This document shows positions 1 through 8,698 of a stretch of 64,000 bases of DNA, piece after piece. The stretch lies in contig NZ_CP108070.1 of assembly GCF_036178845.1 (NCBI RefSeq), positions 1,116,001 to 1,180,000 on the forward strand, read 5' to 3'. A program made the position numbers and the translations under genes. This DNA is from Streptomyces sp. NBC_00271. GTDB taxonomy: Bacteria; Actinomycetota; Actinomycetes; Streptomycetales; Streptomycetaceae. The notes beneath the pieces are model-generated. The model was not told where the DNA came from and did not search any database. It saw only the letters and a program-made list of their open reading frames with translations. Position 1 is the first letter of the stretch. Every line of letters starts with the position of its first letter.

Positions 1-388
1 CTCCTCCAACGCAGCCAGAACGCCAAGTTCGCCCAGGGCATGTGGGACCTCCCCGTCGGCAAGAGCGAACCCGGCGAACCCATCACCGAAACCGCCGTGC
101 GCGAGCTGTTCGAAGAGACCGGCCTGACGGTAAAGCCCGAGGCCCTGAAGGTCGCCCACATCATCCGCGGCGCCTGGGGGCGTCGAAGCCCCAGGCGGCT
201 TCCTCACCGTCGTCTTCGCAGCCCACGAATGGACCGGCGAACCCGAGAACCGCGAGCCGCACAAACACGCCCAGGTCCGCCGGGTCCACGCCGACGCCAT
301 CCCCGAGGAGTTCGTGGACACCACCGCCAGCGCCCTCCACCGCTACCTCACCGACGGCCTCCAAGTGTCTCTGGACGGCTGGCGCTAG
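1..388 (+). pseudogene. NUDIX hydrolase, 5'-truncated by window edge and frameshifted
   Basis: The reading frame from base 1 carries a perfect NUDIX box (G-x5-E-x7-REL-x-EE-x-GL, bases about 61-126), the Mg-binding signature of pyrophosphohydrolases acting on nucleoside diphosphate derivatives. Family-like sequence continues only if the frame moves by one base in the G-run at 176-180; after that the second frame runs to the TAG at 386-388 and gives a plausible C-terminus (HxWTGEPxNxEPHKH, then an F-V-D-T-T-A-S-A-L helix). The simplest reading is one extra G in the run, either a real mutation or a sequence error. The N-terminus is off the window, so the true start is unknown. Confidence 0.75.
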
Positions 389-779
389 ATCGGCCAGTTC
401 CACCGGGCCCTCACCTTCGAGGACTTCAAGGTTCTGTCGCACTTGAGCCGAGCTACTCATGCGGCGCAGCGGACGCTTTGGCAGCGAGACCGCCCTTCTG
501 GGCAGGGGCCGGGGTGCACCGTCGAACGACGTAAACGGGACGATGCTTGACTGTGGCGGCACGGATGTAGTCCGTGCTTTCAGAGGGCGTTCTGCGAGTC
601 TTGGGTGGTTCTCGTAGTCCTTGAAGACGAATTGTTCGTTTCCAGTGCTTCACTGCCGGCCGTCGGCGCGGTGTTCTGGTGGAATCCGACGCAGGTGAGG
701 ACGATATAGAGCGGGCCGGCGTCGGGGCAGCCCCGAAAACCAGGTGCCCCAGCCGCCGCCCCTCCCTACGCTCCCCGCC
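389..779. other. Intergenic stretch, no gene supported
   Basis: About 390 bases between the broken NUDIX gene and the exonuclease gene. Open frames here on the minus strand are GC-driven and have no recognisable protein features. No convincing hairpin with T-run or ribosome binding site was seen. A GTG at 744 could extend the exonuclease gene upstream. Confidence 0.5.
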
Positions 780-1364
780 ATGGACAGCACCTGGACCGAG
801 CGCCTCGTCAACGTCGTGGACGTCGAGGCGACCTGCTGGGCCGGTTCCCAGCCGCCTGGCGCGGTCAGCGAGATCATCGAGATCGGACTGACCGTCATCG
901 ACCTGGCTGCCGGTGAGCGCCTCGCCCGGCACCGGATCCTGGTGAGGCCCGTCCGGTCCACGGTTAGCGAGTTCTGCACGGAGCTGACCGGCCTCACCCC
1001 ACACGAAGTCGACCAGGGGGTCAGCTTCGCCGAGGCATGCCAGCTGCTGGCGGCTGAGCACCGCGCAGGCACCCGGCCGTGGGTCAGTTGGGGCGACTAC
1101 GACCGACACCAGTTCACCCGGCAGTGCCAGGCCACACGGACGCCCTACCCCTTCGGCCGCCACCACACCAACGCCAAGGCGGTCTTCACCGAGGCGTATG
1201 GTCTGCGCAAACGCCCCGGCATGGCACAGGCCCTGGAGATCGCCGGGCGGCCGCTTGAAGGCCGTCACCACCGGGGCGAGGACGATGCCTGGAACATCGC
1301 GGCCCTCGTGCTCCACCTGTCCGAACGGGGCGTCTGGCCAGCCACGGTCGAACACCCCGTCTGA
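780..1364 (+). CDS. 3'-5' exonuclease, DEDDh family
   Basis: Encodes 194 residues if started at the ATG at 780; an in-frame GTG at 744 would add a proline-rich 12-residue lead that lacks family features, so 780 is preferred, although no strong ribosome binding site precedes either. Visible motifs: ExoI as VVDVEAT (acidic residues D14 and E16), the WGDYDR segment of ExoII, and ExoIII as HRGEDDAWN near residue 170. This arrangement matches DnaQ-like DEDDh nucleases that degrade DNA or RNA 3' to 5' with two metal ions, in the KapD/ERI-1-like subgroup. It stands alone, upstream of a decayed region, so its cellular role cannot be inferred from context. Confidence 0.85.
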   Translation: MDSTWTERLVNVVDVEATCWAGSQPPGAVSEIIEIGLTVIDLAAGERLARHRILVRPVRSTVSEFCTELTGLTPHEVDQGVSFAEACQLLAAEHRAGTRPWVSWGDYDRHQFTRQCQATRTPYPFGRHHTNAKAVFTEAYGLRKRPGMAQALEIAGRPLEGRHHRGEDDAWNIAALVLHLSERGVWPATVEHPV

Positions 1365-1521
1365 CGCACCCACCCGGACCAGCAGAACCACCCGATCGAA
1401 GTGGGGCCGAATCACCTTGCTACAGGGGCGCGAATACCCTGCCCGCACACCCCCTCCAGCCTGCCTATGGAGCCAAAAGAACTCCGTGCAGTGGAGCCCA
1501 AAGAAGTGCTTACAGACACAT

Positions 1522-1552
1522 GGGCCTTCCCCGCGCAGGTGGGGGTGAGCCG
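1522..1552. repeat. Solitary CRISPR-repeat-like unit (type I-E style)
   Basis: The bases around 1529-1552 (CCCCGCGCAGGTGGGGGTGAG core) match the short hairpin repeat style of actinobacterial type I-E arrays: a CCCCGC...GGGG stem followed by TGAGCC. Only one copy is present here, with no spacers and no cas gene in the window. A second near-copy lies at 4532-4563. It may be a relic of an array, a solo repeat or a chance hairpin. Confidence 0.4.
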
Positions 1553-1590
1553 CTACTGCCCTTGACGTGCGTGGTCACCGCTGCGTGATC

Positions 1591-2175
1591 ATGGTCCACG
1601 ACTCGCACCCTGTCGACGCCATCCGCCATTCCCTCCGGCTTCCTCGCTGACTCCTCTCAACCTGCGCTTCCCGCCACCGGGGGTCTGCTGTTACGCCCCT
1701 GGGAACCAGCCGACGCACCAGCATTCCTCTCCGCTTACCAGGATCACGAGATCCGCCGCTGGCACACGCGCCGGCCCGCCACCGAGCCTCAGGTCCGGGA
1801 ATGGTTCGACGCATACCGCCAGGACTGGGAACGCGAGACGACGGCCACTGGGCGATCACCCGCGACGACGGCCAGATGCTCGGCCGGATCGCACTGCGCG
1901 GCCTGGACTTCGACGACGGCATCGCCGGCGCCGCGTACTGGATGCTCCCGGCCGGCCGCGGCGCCGGTGCCGCCTCTCGCACCCTCACGGCGCTCACCGC
2001 CTGGGCCCTGGACGAGATCGGCTTCCACCGCCTGCAGCTGGACCACTCGACGCGCAACCATGCCTCCTGCAGGGTCGCCACCAAGTCCGGCTACCTCCTG
2101 GAAGGCACCAAGCGCAGCGCCGCCGTCCACGACGACGGCCGACACGACATGCACCTGCACGCCCAAGGCGATTGA
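1591..2175 (+). pseudogene. GNAT N-acetyltransferase, frameshifted
   Basis: The C-terminal 124 codons (1801-2175) give a typical GNAT core: AITRDDGQMLGRIAL strands, then YWMLPAGRGAGAASRTL, which is the acetyl-CoA pyrophosphate loop, and NHASCRVATKSGYLLEG. The matching N-terminal half (LLLRPWEPADAPAFLSAYQD, with a rare TTA codon at 1691-1693) is in another frame and joins near base 1830. No good start exists in that frame; an ATG at 1591 belongs to a third frame. At least one, probably two, frame changes separate the parts. Enzymes of this kind acetylate ribosomal protein termini or small molecules, but the substrate is unknown and the gene is probably dead. Confidence 0.65.
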
Positions 2176-2243
2176 GCCTGCCCGATCAATTACGCGCGGA
2201 GCCGGATTTCGGTCAAGCGCGCCAGGTAGATGTTGGTGGTGCC

Positions 2244-2580
2244 TCAGTGCTGGATCAGGCCGCCGACTGAAACGGGAGCGACGTGGCCGGTTGCCGGAAC
2301 GGTCTGCGCCAGGGCGAGGCCGATGTCGACCAGCGATGACCGGCGCAGGACAGCGACGTCGGGGATCGCAGTCCAGACCGACTCGGCGATGTCGCCGTTC
2401 GGCTCAGGCCGGAGTTGGCCGCCGGTGATACGGACCCGGTAGAAGATGCCGACATTCTGGTGCTCGACGCCCGCACGCGCGGCGGCCGCGGGGATCACCC
2501 TCGAGTCCACGCCCAGCAGGCGTTCGACCACCGCGTCGCAGCCGGTCTCCTCAGCGACGTTGACTGCGTGCCTGTCCGGG
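2244..2580 (-). pseudogene. NUDIX hydrolase, C-terminal fragment
   Basis: The minus strand reads VAEETGC, the last part of a NUDIX box, followed by a normal C-terminal half (VERLLGVDSRVIP, then HQNVGIFYRVRITGG, then a SLVDIGLAL helix) ending at 2244. The N-terminal half and the glycine-glutamate start of the box are missing, so the gene has lost its 5' end; the frame upstream of about 2580 has no family features. It lies tail to tail with the broken GNAT and head to head with the intact NUDIX gene at 2623, so the fragment probably dates from a rearrangement. Confidence 0.6.
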
Positions 2581-2622
2581 CATTCCGGGCGGGTGTCAGT
2601 GGGTTCTGCGATCGTGTGCGTC

Positions 2623-3144
2623 GTGGATGAACTCGTGGAACGTGTTGACGCTCAGGACCGTGTGCTGGGGGTAGTCAGTCGGCGGGACGCCGTTCGGGAG
2701 GGCTGGCTGCACCGGGTTGGCGTGGTGGTGTGCCGCGATAGGCAAGGCCGTTTTCTCGTCCATCGGCGTGCCGAGCACCTGTCCCGTTTCCCAGGGCACT
2801 ACGAACTCGGGGTCGGGGGTGCTGCGGGAGTCGGCGAGTCCTATGAGCAGGCAGCTGCCCGCGAGCTCAGCGAGGAGCTGGGAGTGCGGGCAACAGCGTG
2901 CCTTCGGTTCAAGTTCCTCAACCGGGGCGGGCTCAGCCCTCACTGGCTTGCGGTCTGTGACGCCGTGCTTCCGGAGATCGTCGCCCCCGATCCGGAAGAG
3001 GTGGCCTGGCACGGGTGGCTGACTGAGTCCGAGCTGCGACGGGCTCTGCAGCAGTGGACCTTCACTCCTGATAGCCAGGCGGTTTTCGATCGATATCTCG
3101 CTTGTCGTGCTGCCCCGGATTCTGCGCAGGAACGGTGCTCATGA
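2623..3144 (+). CDS. NUDIX hydrolase, YfcD/IPP-isomerase-like subgroup
   Basis: A 173-residue protein from the GTG at 2623 (GTG at 2614 is an in-frame alternative). It opens with DELVERVDAQDRVLG and REGWLHRVGVVVC, the pattern shared by YfcD-type NUDIX hydrolases and type 1 isopentenyl-diphosphate isomerases. The NUDIX box is complete: G-x5-E-x7-REL-x-EE-x-GV at about residues 69-92. The protein is likely a soluble Mg-dependent pyrophosphatase; substrate unknown. The longer open frame reaching upstream to 2446 overlaps the truncated minus-strand NUDIX gene and has no family sequence, so it is not used. Confidence 0.8.
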   Translation: MDELVERVDAQDRVLGVVSRRDAVREGWLHRVGVVVCRDRQGRFLVHRRAEHLSRFPGHYELGVGGAAGVGESYEQAAARELSEELGVRATACLRFKFLNRGGLSPHWLAVCDAVLPEIVAPDPEEVAWHGWLTESELRRALQQWTFTPDSQAVFDRYLACRAAPDSAQERCS

Positions 3145-3150
3145 GTCGGG

Positions 3151-4143
3151 TCAGTGGGACGAAGGCGCCGGTCGTTCCGAGGTCCCTGGGAGTGGGGCCG
3201 GCGGGGGTGGGGTGTCCGCGAGACGTTCGGCAAGGGCGGTGACGGCTTCGCGGTCTCCTTCGAGGGCTTCGGGTTCGTCGTCGGTGAGGTTGAGCTGTTC
3301 GAGCATTTCGTCGATGCCGTCCTTGACGGCTAGGAGCTGGCCGCGGCTTGAGGTCTTGGGGACGTAGAACGGGCAGCGGGCGCAGGCCAGCCGGTGGGGG
3401 CACTTGGCGAAGAAGTCGTAAGAGCAGTAGCCCTCACCCAGGTCGTAGCAGTTCCACGGCTGCTCGCCGCTGGCGGCAGCGCCCGTGAGGATGGATTTAC
3501 GGTCGATGAGGACCTGGATGGTGCGCACGTTCCGGGCGAAGTAGTCGGCCTTCTTGTAAGCCGCTGACAGCGTCCGCTGGAGGATCTTGGCGTAGTAGCG
3601 GGTGCTGGATGGGTGCTTGTGTCCGAGCCATTGCTGCAGGTCAGCCAGAGACAGGGGGTCCTTGGCGTTCAGCAGTTGGGTGGCGATCGTGGCGCGAGCC
3701 CGATGGCTCGTAAGTGCGCCGCGGGAGTCGGACTCGGGGATGCCGGCCTTCGCGCAGAGAATCGCGATGAGCTTGTCATTGAGGTAGGCGGAGCCGATGA
3801 GCTGGGCGCGGTAGCAGAACAGGTGCTGGCGTCGCTGTCCGGTATTGCGATCGGTGATGTCCGGCTGGGCAGGGCGAACGTCCTTCCAGGCATCGATGAG
3901 CTCACCGACGATGGGGTCGACCGGCTTGGAGAATGCCGCCGTCGTCTTGTTCGCCGGAATGTGCAGCAGACAGACGCGGTAGGTCTCGCCCTTGTCGGGG
4001 TCGGTGGCCTGGTCCCAGCGGACGCATTCGAGTTCGAGTCGGCGGATCTCGTCCATCCGTAGCCCGCCGAACAACCACACCCCGACCAGGGCACGGATCA
4101 TTTCGATCGGGTAGTGGTTCGCGTGCCATCCGGCAGCCTTCGC
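3151..4143 (-). pseudogene. Tyrosine recombinase/integrase, N-terminally truncated
   Basis: The frame gives a recombinase catalytic domain: first catalytic Arg in GLRMDEIRRLELE, the H-x-x-R pair in SHRARATIATQ, and GHKHPSSTRYY with the tyrosine nucleophile. A cysteine-rich tail (CPHRLACARCPFY) follows, as in Tn554 TnpB-like and related recombinases. Family sequence continues upstream of the first ATG (4101) to about 4143 (GWHANHYPIEMIRAL), where it stops abruptly at a transposase fragment. The N-terminal core-binding domain is gone, so the enzyme is unlikely to work. Its presence suggests that this strip once arrived on, or was hit by, a mobile element. Confidence 0.75.
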
Positions 4144-4375
4144 CCGCGGTGTACATCGCTCCGTGCCCGCGCAGGTGCTCGGCCGTGAGCGTCAGCTCGA
4201 CCAGCGACGTCACCGGCCCGTCCGAGCACAGCACCGCGTCGGTGAGCTCGAAGAGCGCATCCGCCCGGGTGTAGAGGCAGTCGTAGAACTCGATACGAAA
4301 GTGGGACAGGACGCCCAACGCGGCGTCAGCGGACTGTTCAGCGGCGAGACTCTTCACCAGCGGCCGTTCCCTCAC
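4144..4375 (-). pseudogene. Transposase N-terminal fragment
   Basis: The minus strand from the GTG near 4375 reads a helical N-terminus (SLAAEQSADAALGVLSHF, then SLVELTLTAEHLRGHGAMY) that I recognise as the start of a DDE transposase family widespread in Streptomyces; IS701-like is my best guess. Homology ends at the GAMY residues near 4144, exactly where recombinase sequence begins in another frame. No inverted repeats could be placed with confidence. The structure looks like an insertion into the recombinase gene followed by deletion. Confidence 0.5.
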
Positions 4376-4531
4376 GCGACGTTGCTCGACACCTCGAAGC
4401 GTGAAGAACGGCCGCCCTGCTGTCCCGGGAACGAACCAAGATCAGCGGGTCAGGTGAACGGTCAAGGTTAAACGCCAAGATGAGAAACGGGCACTGAACC
4501 GAACGGCATCCACTTCACCGCGATTGACGGT

Positions 4532-4563
4532 GGGTCCTCCCCGCGCAGGCGGGGGGGGGAGCC
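4532..4563. repeat. Second solitary CRISPR-repeat-like unit
   Basis: CCTCCCCGCGCAGGCGGGG followed by an expanded G-run and AGCC. It aligns with the unit at 1522-1552 over about 28 positions, differing at the loop base and by two or so extra G residues. No spacer-repeat periodicity surrounds it. The two copies sit on the same strand about 3 kb apart. Confidence 0.4.
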
Positions 4564-4662
4564 TGGAGCACCAGGGGCGCGGGGAACTGCGCGACAGGCC
4601 ACAGCGGACCGTTCAGACGGGGACGCCCCCCGGAAGCGTGACCGCGTTCTAAGATCCTCCGC

Positions 4663-5475
4663 ATGCCTTGGATACGTCGCCGAGTGCGTGACGCCGAACC
4701 GCCGCCCGAACGTCTGCCGGACCTGGAGTTCCTCGCTCTGGTGAAGGCCAGCCTGGAGAGGTACGCGCCGGGTGTGACGGAAGGGACCGAGCTGAAAGGT
4801 AACTCCTTGAGCAGCCCGCACGGGTGGGCGATCGGCGTGATGCCGCCCGTGCACGGCGGTCCCCACCACTACGACCTGGTCGCGCTGCCGGACACGAGCC
4901 TCCAGCCCGACGTGCCGTGCTTCATGGACTGCGTTGTGGCGATCGCCGGGGACGCCCCCAAGGCGGCCGACACATGGGTGCAAACCGCCGGTGCGTGCAT
5001 GTTGGAACTCCTGGACCGGCGCCAGTACTTCGCCGACCATGCCGGTCCCGATGACGAACGCGGCGTTCCCGGGTGGCACTGCATCGTCTCCGGGGCCGTC
5101 GGCCTCGGCGTCGACGTCGAGGAGAGCCGTCGCCTGCAAAATTCCCTGGTCGACGCGAACGTGCTCCACCACATCGCGGACACGTTCACGGCAGACCTGG
5201 AATCGCCGTTCTTCAACGGCATCAAGGTCTTCTACGGTGGGCAACCCGGCAAGATGCAGGCGGAGATCCGCGTCAACGGGGAACGTCACGAAGCGGCCTC
5301 CGCGGCCTTGGCGGCCATGGACCTGCCCGAACCCAACGCGTTCACGATGGTCCGCGCCTACGCCCTGCTGCTCCCCATGTCGGAAGACGGGACCGAGCCG
5401 CCGTATCCGCCAGCCCGTCTCGACCTCACCCACACCCACACCCACGCCTGCGGCTCCGGGAACCAGCCGGCGTGA
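4663..5475 (+). CDS. DUF6348-like family protein
   Basis: A 270-residue soluble protein without signal peptide or membrane segment. It has many aromatic and acidic motifs (HGWAIGVMPPVHGGPHHYDLVAL, quoted in part, near residues 52-72; VPGWHCIVSGAVGLG near 125) and ends in a histidine-rich tail (THTHTHAC). The overall pattern matches what I know as DUF6348, an actinobacterial family of unknown function; this is from memory of family style, not a search. The ATG at 4663 is the first possible start, with no clear ribosome binding site. It is flanked by decayed mobile DNA on both sides and has no partner gene. Confidence 0.7.
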   Translation: MPWIRRRVRDAEPPPERLPDLEFLALVKASLERYAPGVTEGTELKGNSLSSPHGWAIGVMPPVHGGPHHYDLVALPDTSLQPDVPCFMDCVVAIAGDAPKAADTWVQTAGACMLELLDRRQYFADHAGPDDERGVPGWHCIVSGAVGLGVDVEESRRLQNSLVDANVLHHIADTFTADLESPFFNGIKVFYGGQPGKMQAEIRVNGERHEAASAALAAMDLPEPNAFTMVRAYALLLPMSEDGTEPPYPPARLDLTHTHTHACGSGNQPA

Positions 5476-5484
5476 GCGCGATGC

Positions 5485-6240
5485 TTAAGGTGACGCGTCG
5501 GCGGGAACGTCGCGGTAGTCACTCCAGGCGAAGGTGTCGCGTCCTTTGCCCCGATGCTTACGGCGGCGGCGCGGCCGGTAGATCAACCGGGACACCTCGC
5601 CCGGCCGGTAGCAGCACATGTCGGCGATCGACCAGCGGCGCCAGGAGCGGCCCCGCACCCGCACCACCGGCGTGTGCCCACGCCGACCCCAGGTGCGAGC
5701 GCGCGACGCAGTCATCGAGAACCCGGCCTCGTCCTCAAAGAGGATGAACGCCCCCAGCGCCGCCGCAGTCATTCCACCTGCTGCCACACATCCTTCTTCC
5801 ACAAGCCCATCGCGCCCTCGTCGCGTCCCAGCGCCCAGCGGGCGGGACACTGCCAGGACCAGCCATGCCGGTGCATCAGCCGCCACACCGCCGCCGGCAA
5901 GCAGTCCAGCCGGAACCGTCGGGCGATCAACGCTCTGATCCCGGCCGGCGTCCAGCCCTGATCCTCCCAGCCACACACGGCCGGCCCCAGCGCCAACTCC
6001 TTCTCCAACGCGGCGAACTGGCCATCGGACAGCCTGGCCAGCCTCGGCGGCCCCACCGAGGCGATGGCAGCCATACCGCCCTCCCGCCACGCACGACGCC
6101 AGCGTTCCACCGACCTCCCACTCACCCGCAGATCCTTCGCGATCACCGCGAATCTCGTGCAGGCACGTACGGCACGTTTCCTGAGTTCGCAGTCTGACGA
6201 TTCGCCACCGATCGCTCCGCGCCGTCGTTCTCGATGCCGA
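5485..6240 (-). pseudogene. IS630-family transposase, frameshifted and C-terminally truncated
   Basis: Two frames on the minus strand together give an IS630-type transposase. The first (about 6240-5769) has the helix-turn-helix segment (IAKDLRVSGRSVERWRRAW), a GWTPAGIRALI helix and MHRHGWSWQCPARWALGRDE. It stops at WQQVE. The second frame (about 5780-5485) resumes with FILFEDEAGFSM, which holds the first catalytic aspartate, and ends in TFAWSDYRDVPADASP before the second aspartate and glutamate of the DDE triad. So the gene has a frameshift near 5770 and has lost the catalytic C-terminus. No clear terminal inverted repeats were found. Confidence 0.7.
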
Positions 6241-6340
6241 AAGAGGGGCCCACTCGTTCCGAGGTGCGTAGAACAGCGCAAAGCGCCCATGCCGCACCCC
6301 AGTTGGTTGTACATTTCAGGAGAAAGAGGGGGGCGCGGGC

Positions 6341-7528
6341 ATGCCGCTTGTCTTCGTGCACGGGGTGGCCACGCGCCGTTCCCCGTCCTACGACCGCGTA
6401 GTGCAGCAACGCACCGCGATGTGGAGGTCGTTCCTTGGCCCGGCACTGGGGGTACCGGCTTCGGCGTTCAAAGTGGTCAACCCCTACTGGGGCGAGGTAG
6501 CCGCCGCGTTTGCCTGGCAACACGCGTCCTTACCTGTCGCCGATGCGGAAAAACTCGGTGGCGCTGACGCCGAGGGCCCCCTGGCGGAGCTCCTCGACGC
6601 AGGCTTGAGCGCGGAGACCACTCCGCTGGAGGGAACGCCTCCTCTCATCGGAGTGGCCCGGCAGTCTCTGGCCGACGCGATCGATCTGCTGTGGGCAGCG
6701 GCCGCGGAACGCGCAACCGCGCACGAAGTAGACGAACTCGGGGAACTCGCGTCGGCCGCGATGGACTACGCCGAAGGGAACCCGCACCCCGTCTGGCTGC
6801 ACGAGGTATCCGACGACCGGGACTTCCTGGCCCAGTTGCTGTCGCTGATCTCGGTCAGGGAGGACGGGGACCAGGAGACGTTCGGCTCATCAACCCGCCG
6901 GCGAGCGGTCGGCAGACTTCGTGAGGCAATCGGCAGGATCGCCTCGGCTGCGCCCCGCGCAGCGAGCACCGGCCTGCTCGCTGCGACCAGGGCTCGCACA
7001 CACCGCTCTGTGTCCCTCTTTCTGGGCGACATCCTGTGCTACCTGCGGCAACGGGAGAACCACGGCGCCCACGCACCGATCGCGCGCATCGTCGCGGACG
7101 CGATCGAGGACGCGCACCGCTCACGCAGTGACGTTGATCCGCGGGTGGTTGTCGTCGCTCACAGCATGGGCGGGAACGTCGTGTACGACCTGCTCTCCCA
7201 CCTCAGGACCGACCTGCGCGTCGACATACTGGCGACCGTCGGCTCCCAGGTGGGAGTCTTCGCCGAACTTGGGCTGTTCCCGGCAGTCACAGCCCCTGCG
7301 GACCATGTCGCGTACCGGGTGCCGGAGCTGCCGAACCTGGCGCGGTGGATCAACGTCTACGACCCAAACGACGTCCTGGCATTCGTGGTCGGCGAGATTT
7401 TCGCTGGAGCCGAGGACTACCGCTACTCCACGGGCCGCGGTCTGCTGCACTCCCACTCCTCCTACTTCGTCAGGCCGAGTTTCCACCGCACGCTGGCCCA
7501 CCGGCTGGGCACATTGCATGAGGGCTAG
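6341..7528 (+). CDS. Alpha/beta hydrolase heading the caspase-CHAT operon (TTA codon)
   Basis: A 395-residue protein beginning MPLVFVHGVATRR, the first strand and oxyanion loop of an alpha/beta hydrolase. The nucleophile elbow is AHSMGG with Ser275; Asp in NVYDPND and His in LLHSHSSY are candidates for the rest of the triad. No signal peptide is visible, so it likely acts in the cytoplasm as an esterase, lipase or peptidase. Start at ATG 6341 follows a purine-rich AGAGGGGGG. Leu64 is encoded by TTA (6530-6532), the codon read only by the bldA tRNA in Streptomyces, so translation may be tied to development. The next gene starts 3 bases after the stop, which implies co-transcription with the caspase-like and CHAT genes. 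Confidence 0.8.
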   Translation: MPLVFVHGVATRRSPSYDRVVQQRTAMWRSFLGPALGVPASAFKVVNPYWGEVAAAFAWQHASLPVADAEKLGGADAEGPLAELLDAGLSAETTPLEGTPPLIGVARQSLADAIDLLWAAAAERATAHEVDELGELASAAMDYAEGNPHPVWLHEVSDDRDFLAQLLSLISVREDGDQETFGSSTRRRAVGRLREAIGRIASAAPRAASTGLLAATRARTHRSVSLFLGDILCYLRQRENHGAHAPIARIVADAIEDAHRSRSDVDPRVVVVAHSMGGNVVYDLLSHLRTDLRVDILATVGSQVGVFAELGLFPAVTAPADHVAYRVPELPNLARWINVYDPNDVLAFVVGEIFAGAEDYRYSTGRGLLHSHSSYFVRPSFHRTLAHRLGTLHEG

Positions 7529-7531
7529 GAA

Positions 7532-8698
7532 GTGAATCCTCTGTTCTTCAACTCCTCGCATCCCGGCCCCGCCGTTCACGCACTCGTCATAGGCGTCGGC
7601 GGCTACCCTTATTTGCCAGGCGGCCCGAACGCTGATCCACGCGCTGACCTCACCTTTCCGGACATGAGACAGCTCACCTCGCCACCCAGATCTGCCCTGG
7701 CGTTCGCCCGGCACCTCACTGAAGGCGGAGTAGGCGGCTGGAGGGTGCCTCCAGCGAGCGTGGATCTGCTGATCTCCTGCAAGCAGGGGGACAGTCTGCC
7801 CGACCTGTGCGGCCCCATGCCTCGGGCGGCGACCATCGACAACATCCGGGATGCCTTTGAAGCGTGGTCGGCCCGATGTTCGGCACACCCGGACAACATC
7901 GCCGTCCTCTACTTCTGCGGTCACGGCGTCCAAGGGGACCACCAGCTGCTGCTCGCCAGTGATTTCAACCGGTACGGTGACACGCCGTTCGCCCAGGCCT
8001 TCGACTTCGAGAGAACGAGACTGGCGCTGCAGCAACGCGCACCCCGGACCCAGTGCTTCATCATCGATGCGTGCCGGATGGACTACTACGGTGTGGCACC
8101 CGCAGAGGCCCTGCCCCTGGCTCGGCCGGAACCGCTCAGCCCCGGCATCTGCCAGACCGAACTCACGCTGCGCATGCCCGCCTACGACGAGGCGCTCGGC
8201 CGACGGGAGAACGTCTCCTACCTCACCCAGGCGCTCCTGCGAGCCCTTGACGGACAGGCCGCGACGATGGACGAGGAGGGGGCCTGGGTGGTCCGCCTGG
8301 CGGGGATCCGCCAGGCGATCGACCTGCTCCTCATGGAGGAACTGGGCGTTTCCTCACTCGCCCGCGGAGTCGAGGCCGACACGCTCGGCGACACCGTCCT
8401 GCTCCGTCTGAACGGCGCGCCTCTGGCCCGGCTGACCGTCAGTTGCCACCCCGCGGAAGCCGCGTCGCGCACGACCCTGACGTGCACGCCGTACTACCCG
8501 CCGGACCTGCCCGGCGTCGATTGCGGGAAGGCCCGGCAGACCCGGGAGGAGAACGGCAGCCCTGCGGCGCGCGAGTGGCGGATGCAACTACGCGCCGGCG
8601 TGTACACCCTCAGTGCGAAATCCGCGACGACCGAGATCTCCCGCCCTCACCACGTGTGCCCACCGCACTCGAGGGCGCGTTTCGAGGTGGCACCGTGA
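7532..8698 (+). CDS. Caspase-like protease (peptidase C14)
   Basis: A 388-residue protein with a caspase-fold domain in its first 200 residues. The start is HALVIGVGGYPYL; the catalytic His is His131 in YFCGHGV and the catalytic Cys is Cys181 in FIIDACR, both in textbook positions after a hydrophobic strand. The region after residue 220 (YLTQALLRAL, then a beta-rich tail) is unassigned. It should be a cytoplasmic cysteine endopeptidase of metacaspase/orthocaspase type, normally preferring Arg/Lys or Asp at P1; specificity is not readable here. GTG start at 7532 is preceded by GAGGG seven bases upstream. It overlaps the CHAT gene by 4 bp (GTGA), so the two are translationally coupled. Confidence 0.88.
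   Translation: MNPLFFNSSHPGPAVHALVIGVGGYPYLPGGPNADPRADLTFPDMRQLTSPPRSALAFARHLTEGGVGGWRVPPASVDLLISCKQGDSLPDLCGPMPRAATIDNIRDAFEAWSARCSAHPDNIAVLYFCGHGVQGDHQLLLASDFNRYGDTPFAQAFDFERTRLALQQRAPRTQCFIIDACRMDYYGVAPAEALPLARPEPLSPGICQTELTLRMPAYDEALGRRENVSYLTQALLRALDGQAATMDEEGAWVVRLAGIRQAIDLLLMEELGVSSLARGVEADTLGDTVLLRLNGAPLARLTVSCHPAEAASRTTLTCTPYYPPDLPGVDCGKARQTREENGSPAAREWRMQLRAGVYTLSAKSATTEISRPHHVCPPHSRARFEVAP

Noticed and set aside
453..1448. A 331-codon minus-strand open frame at the left end
   Set aside because: Antisense to the DEDDh exonuclease gene, no recognisable motif.
1500..4600. A CRISPR array
   Set aside because: Only two isolated repeat-like units, no regular spacing and no cas genes in the window.
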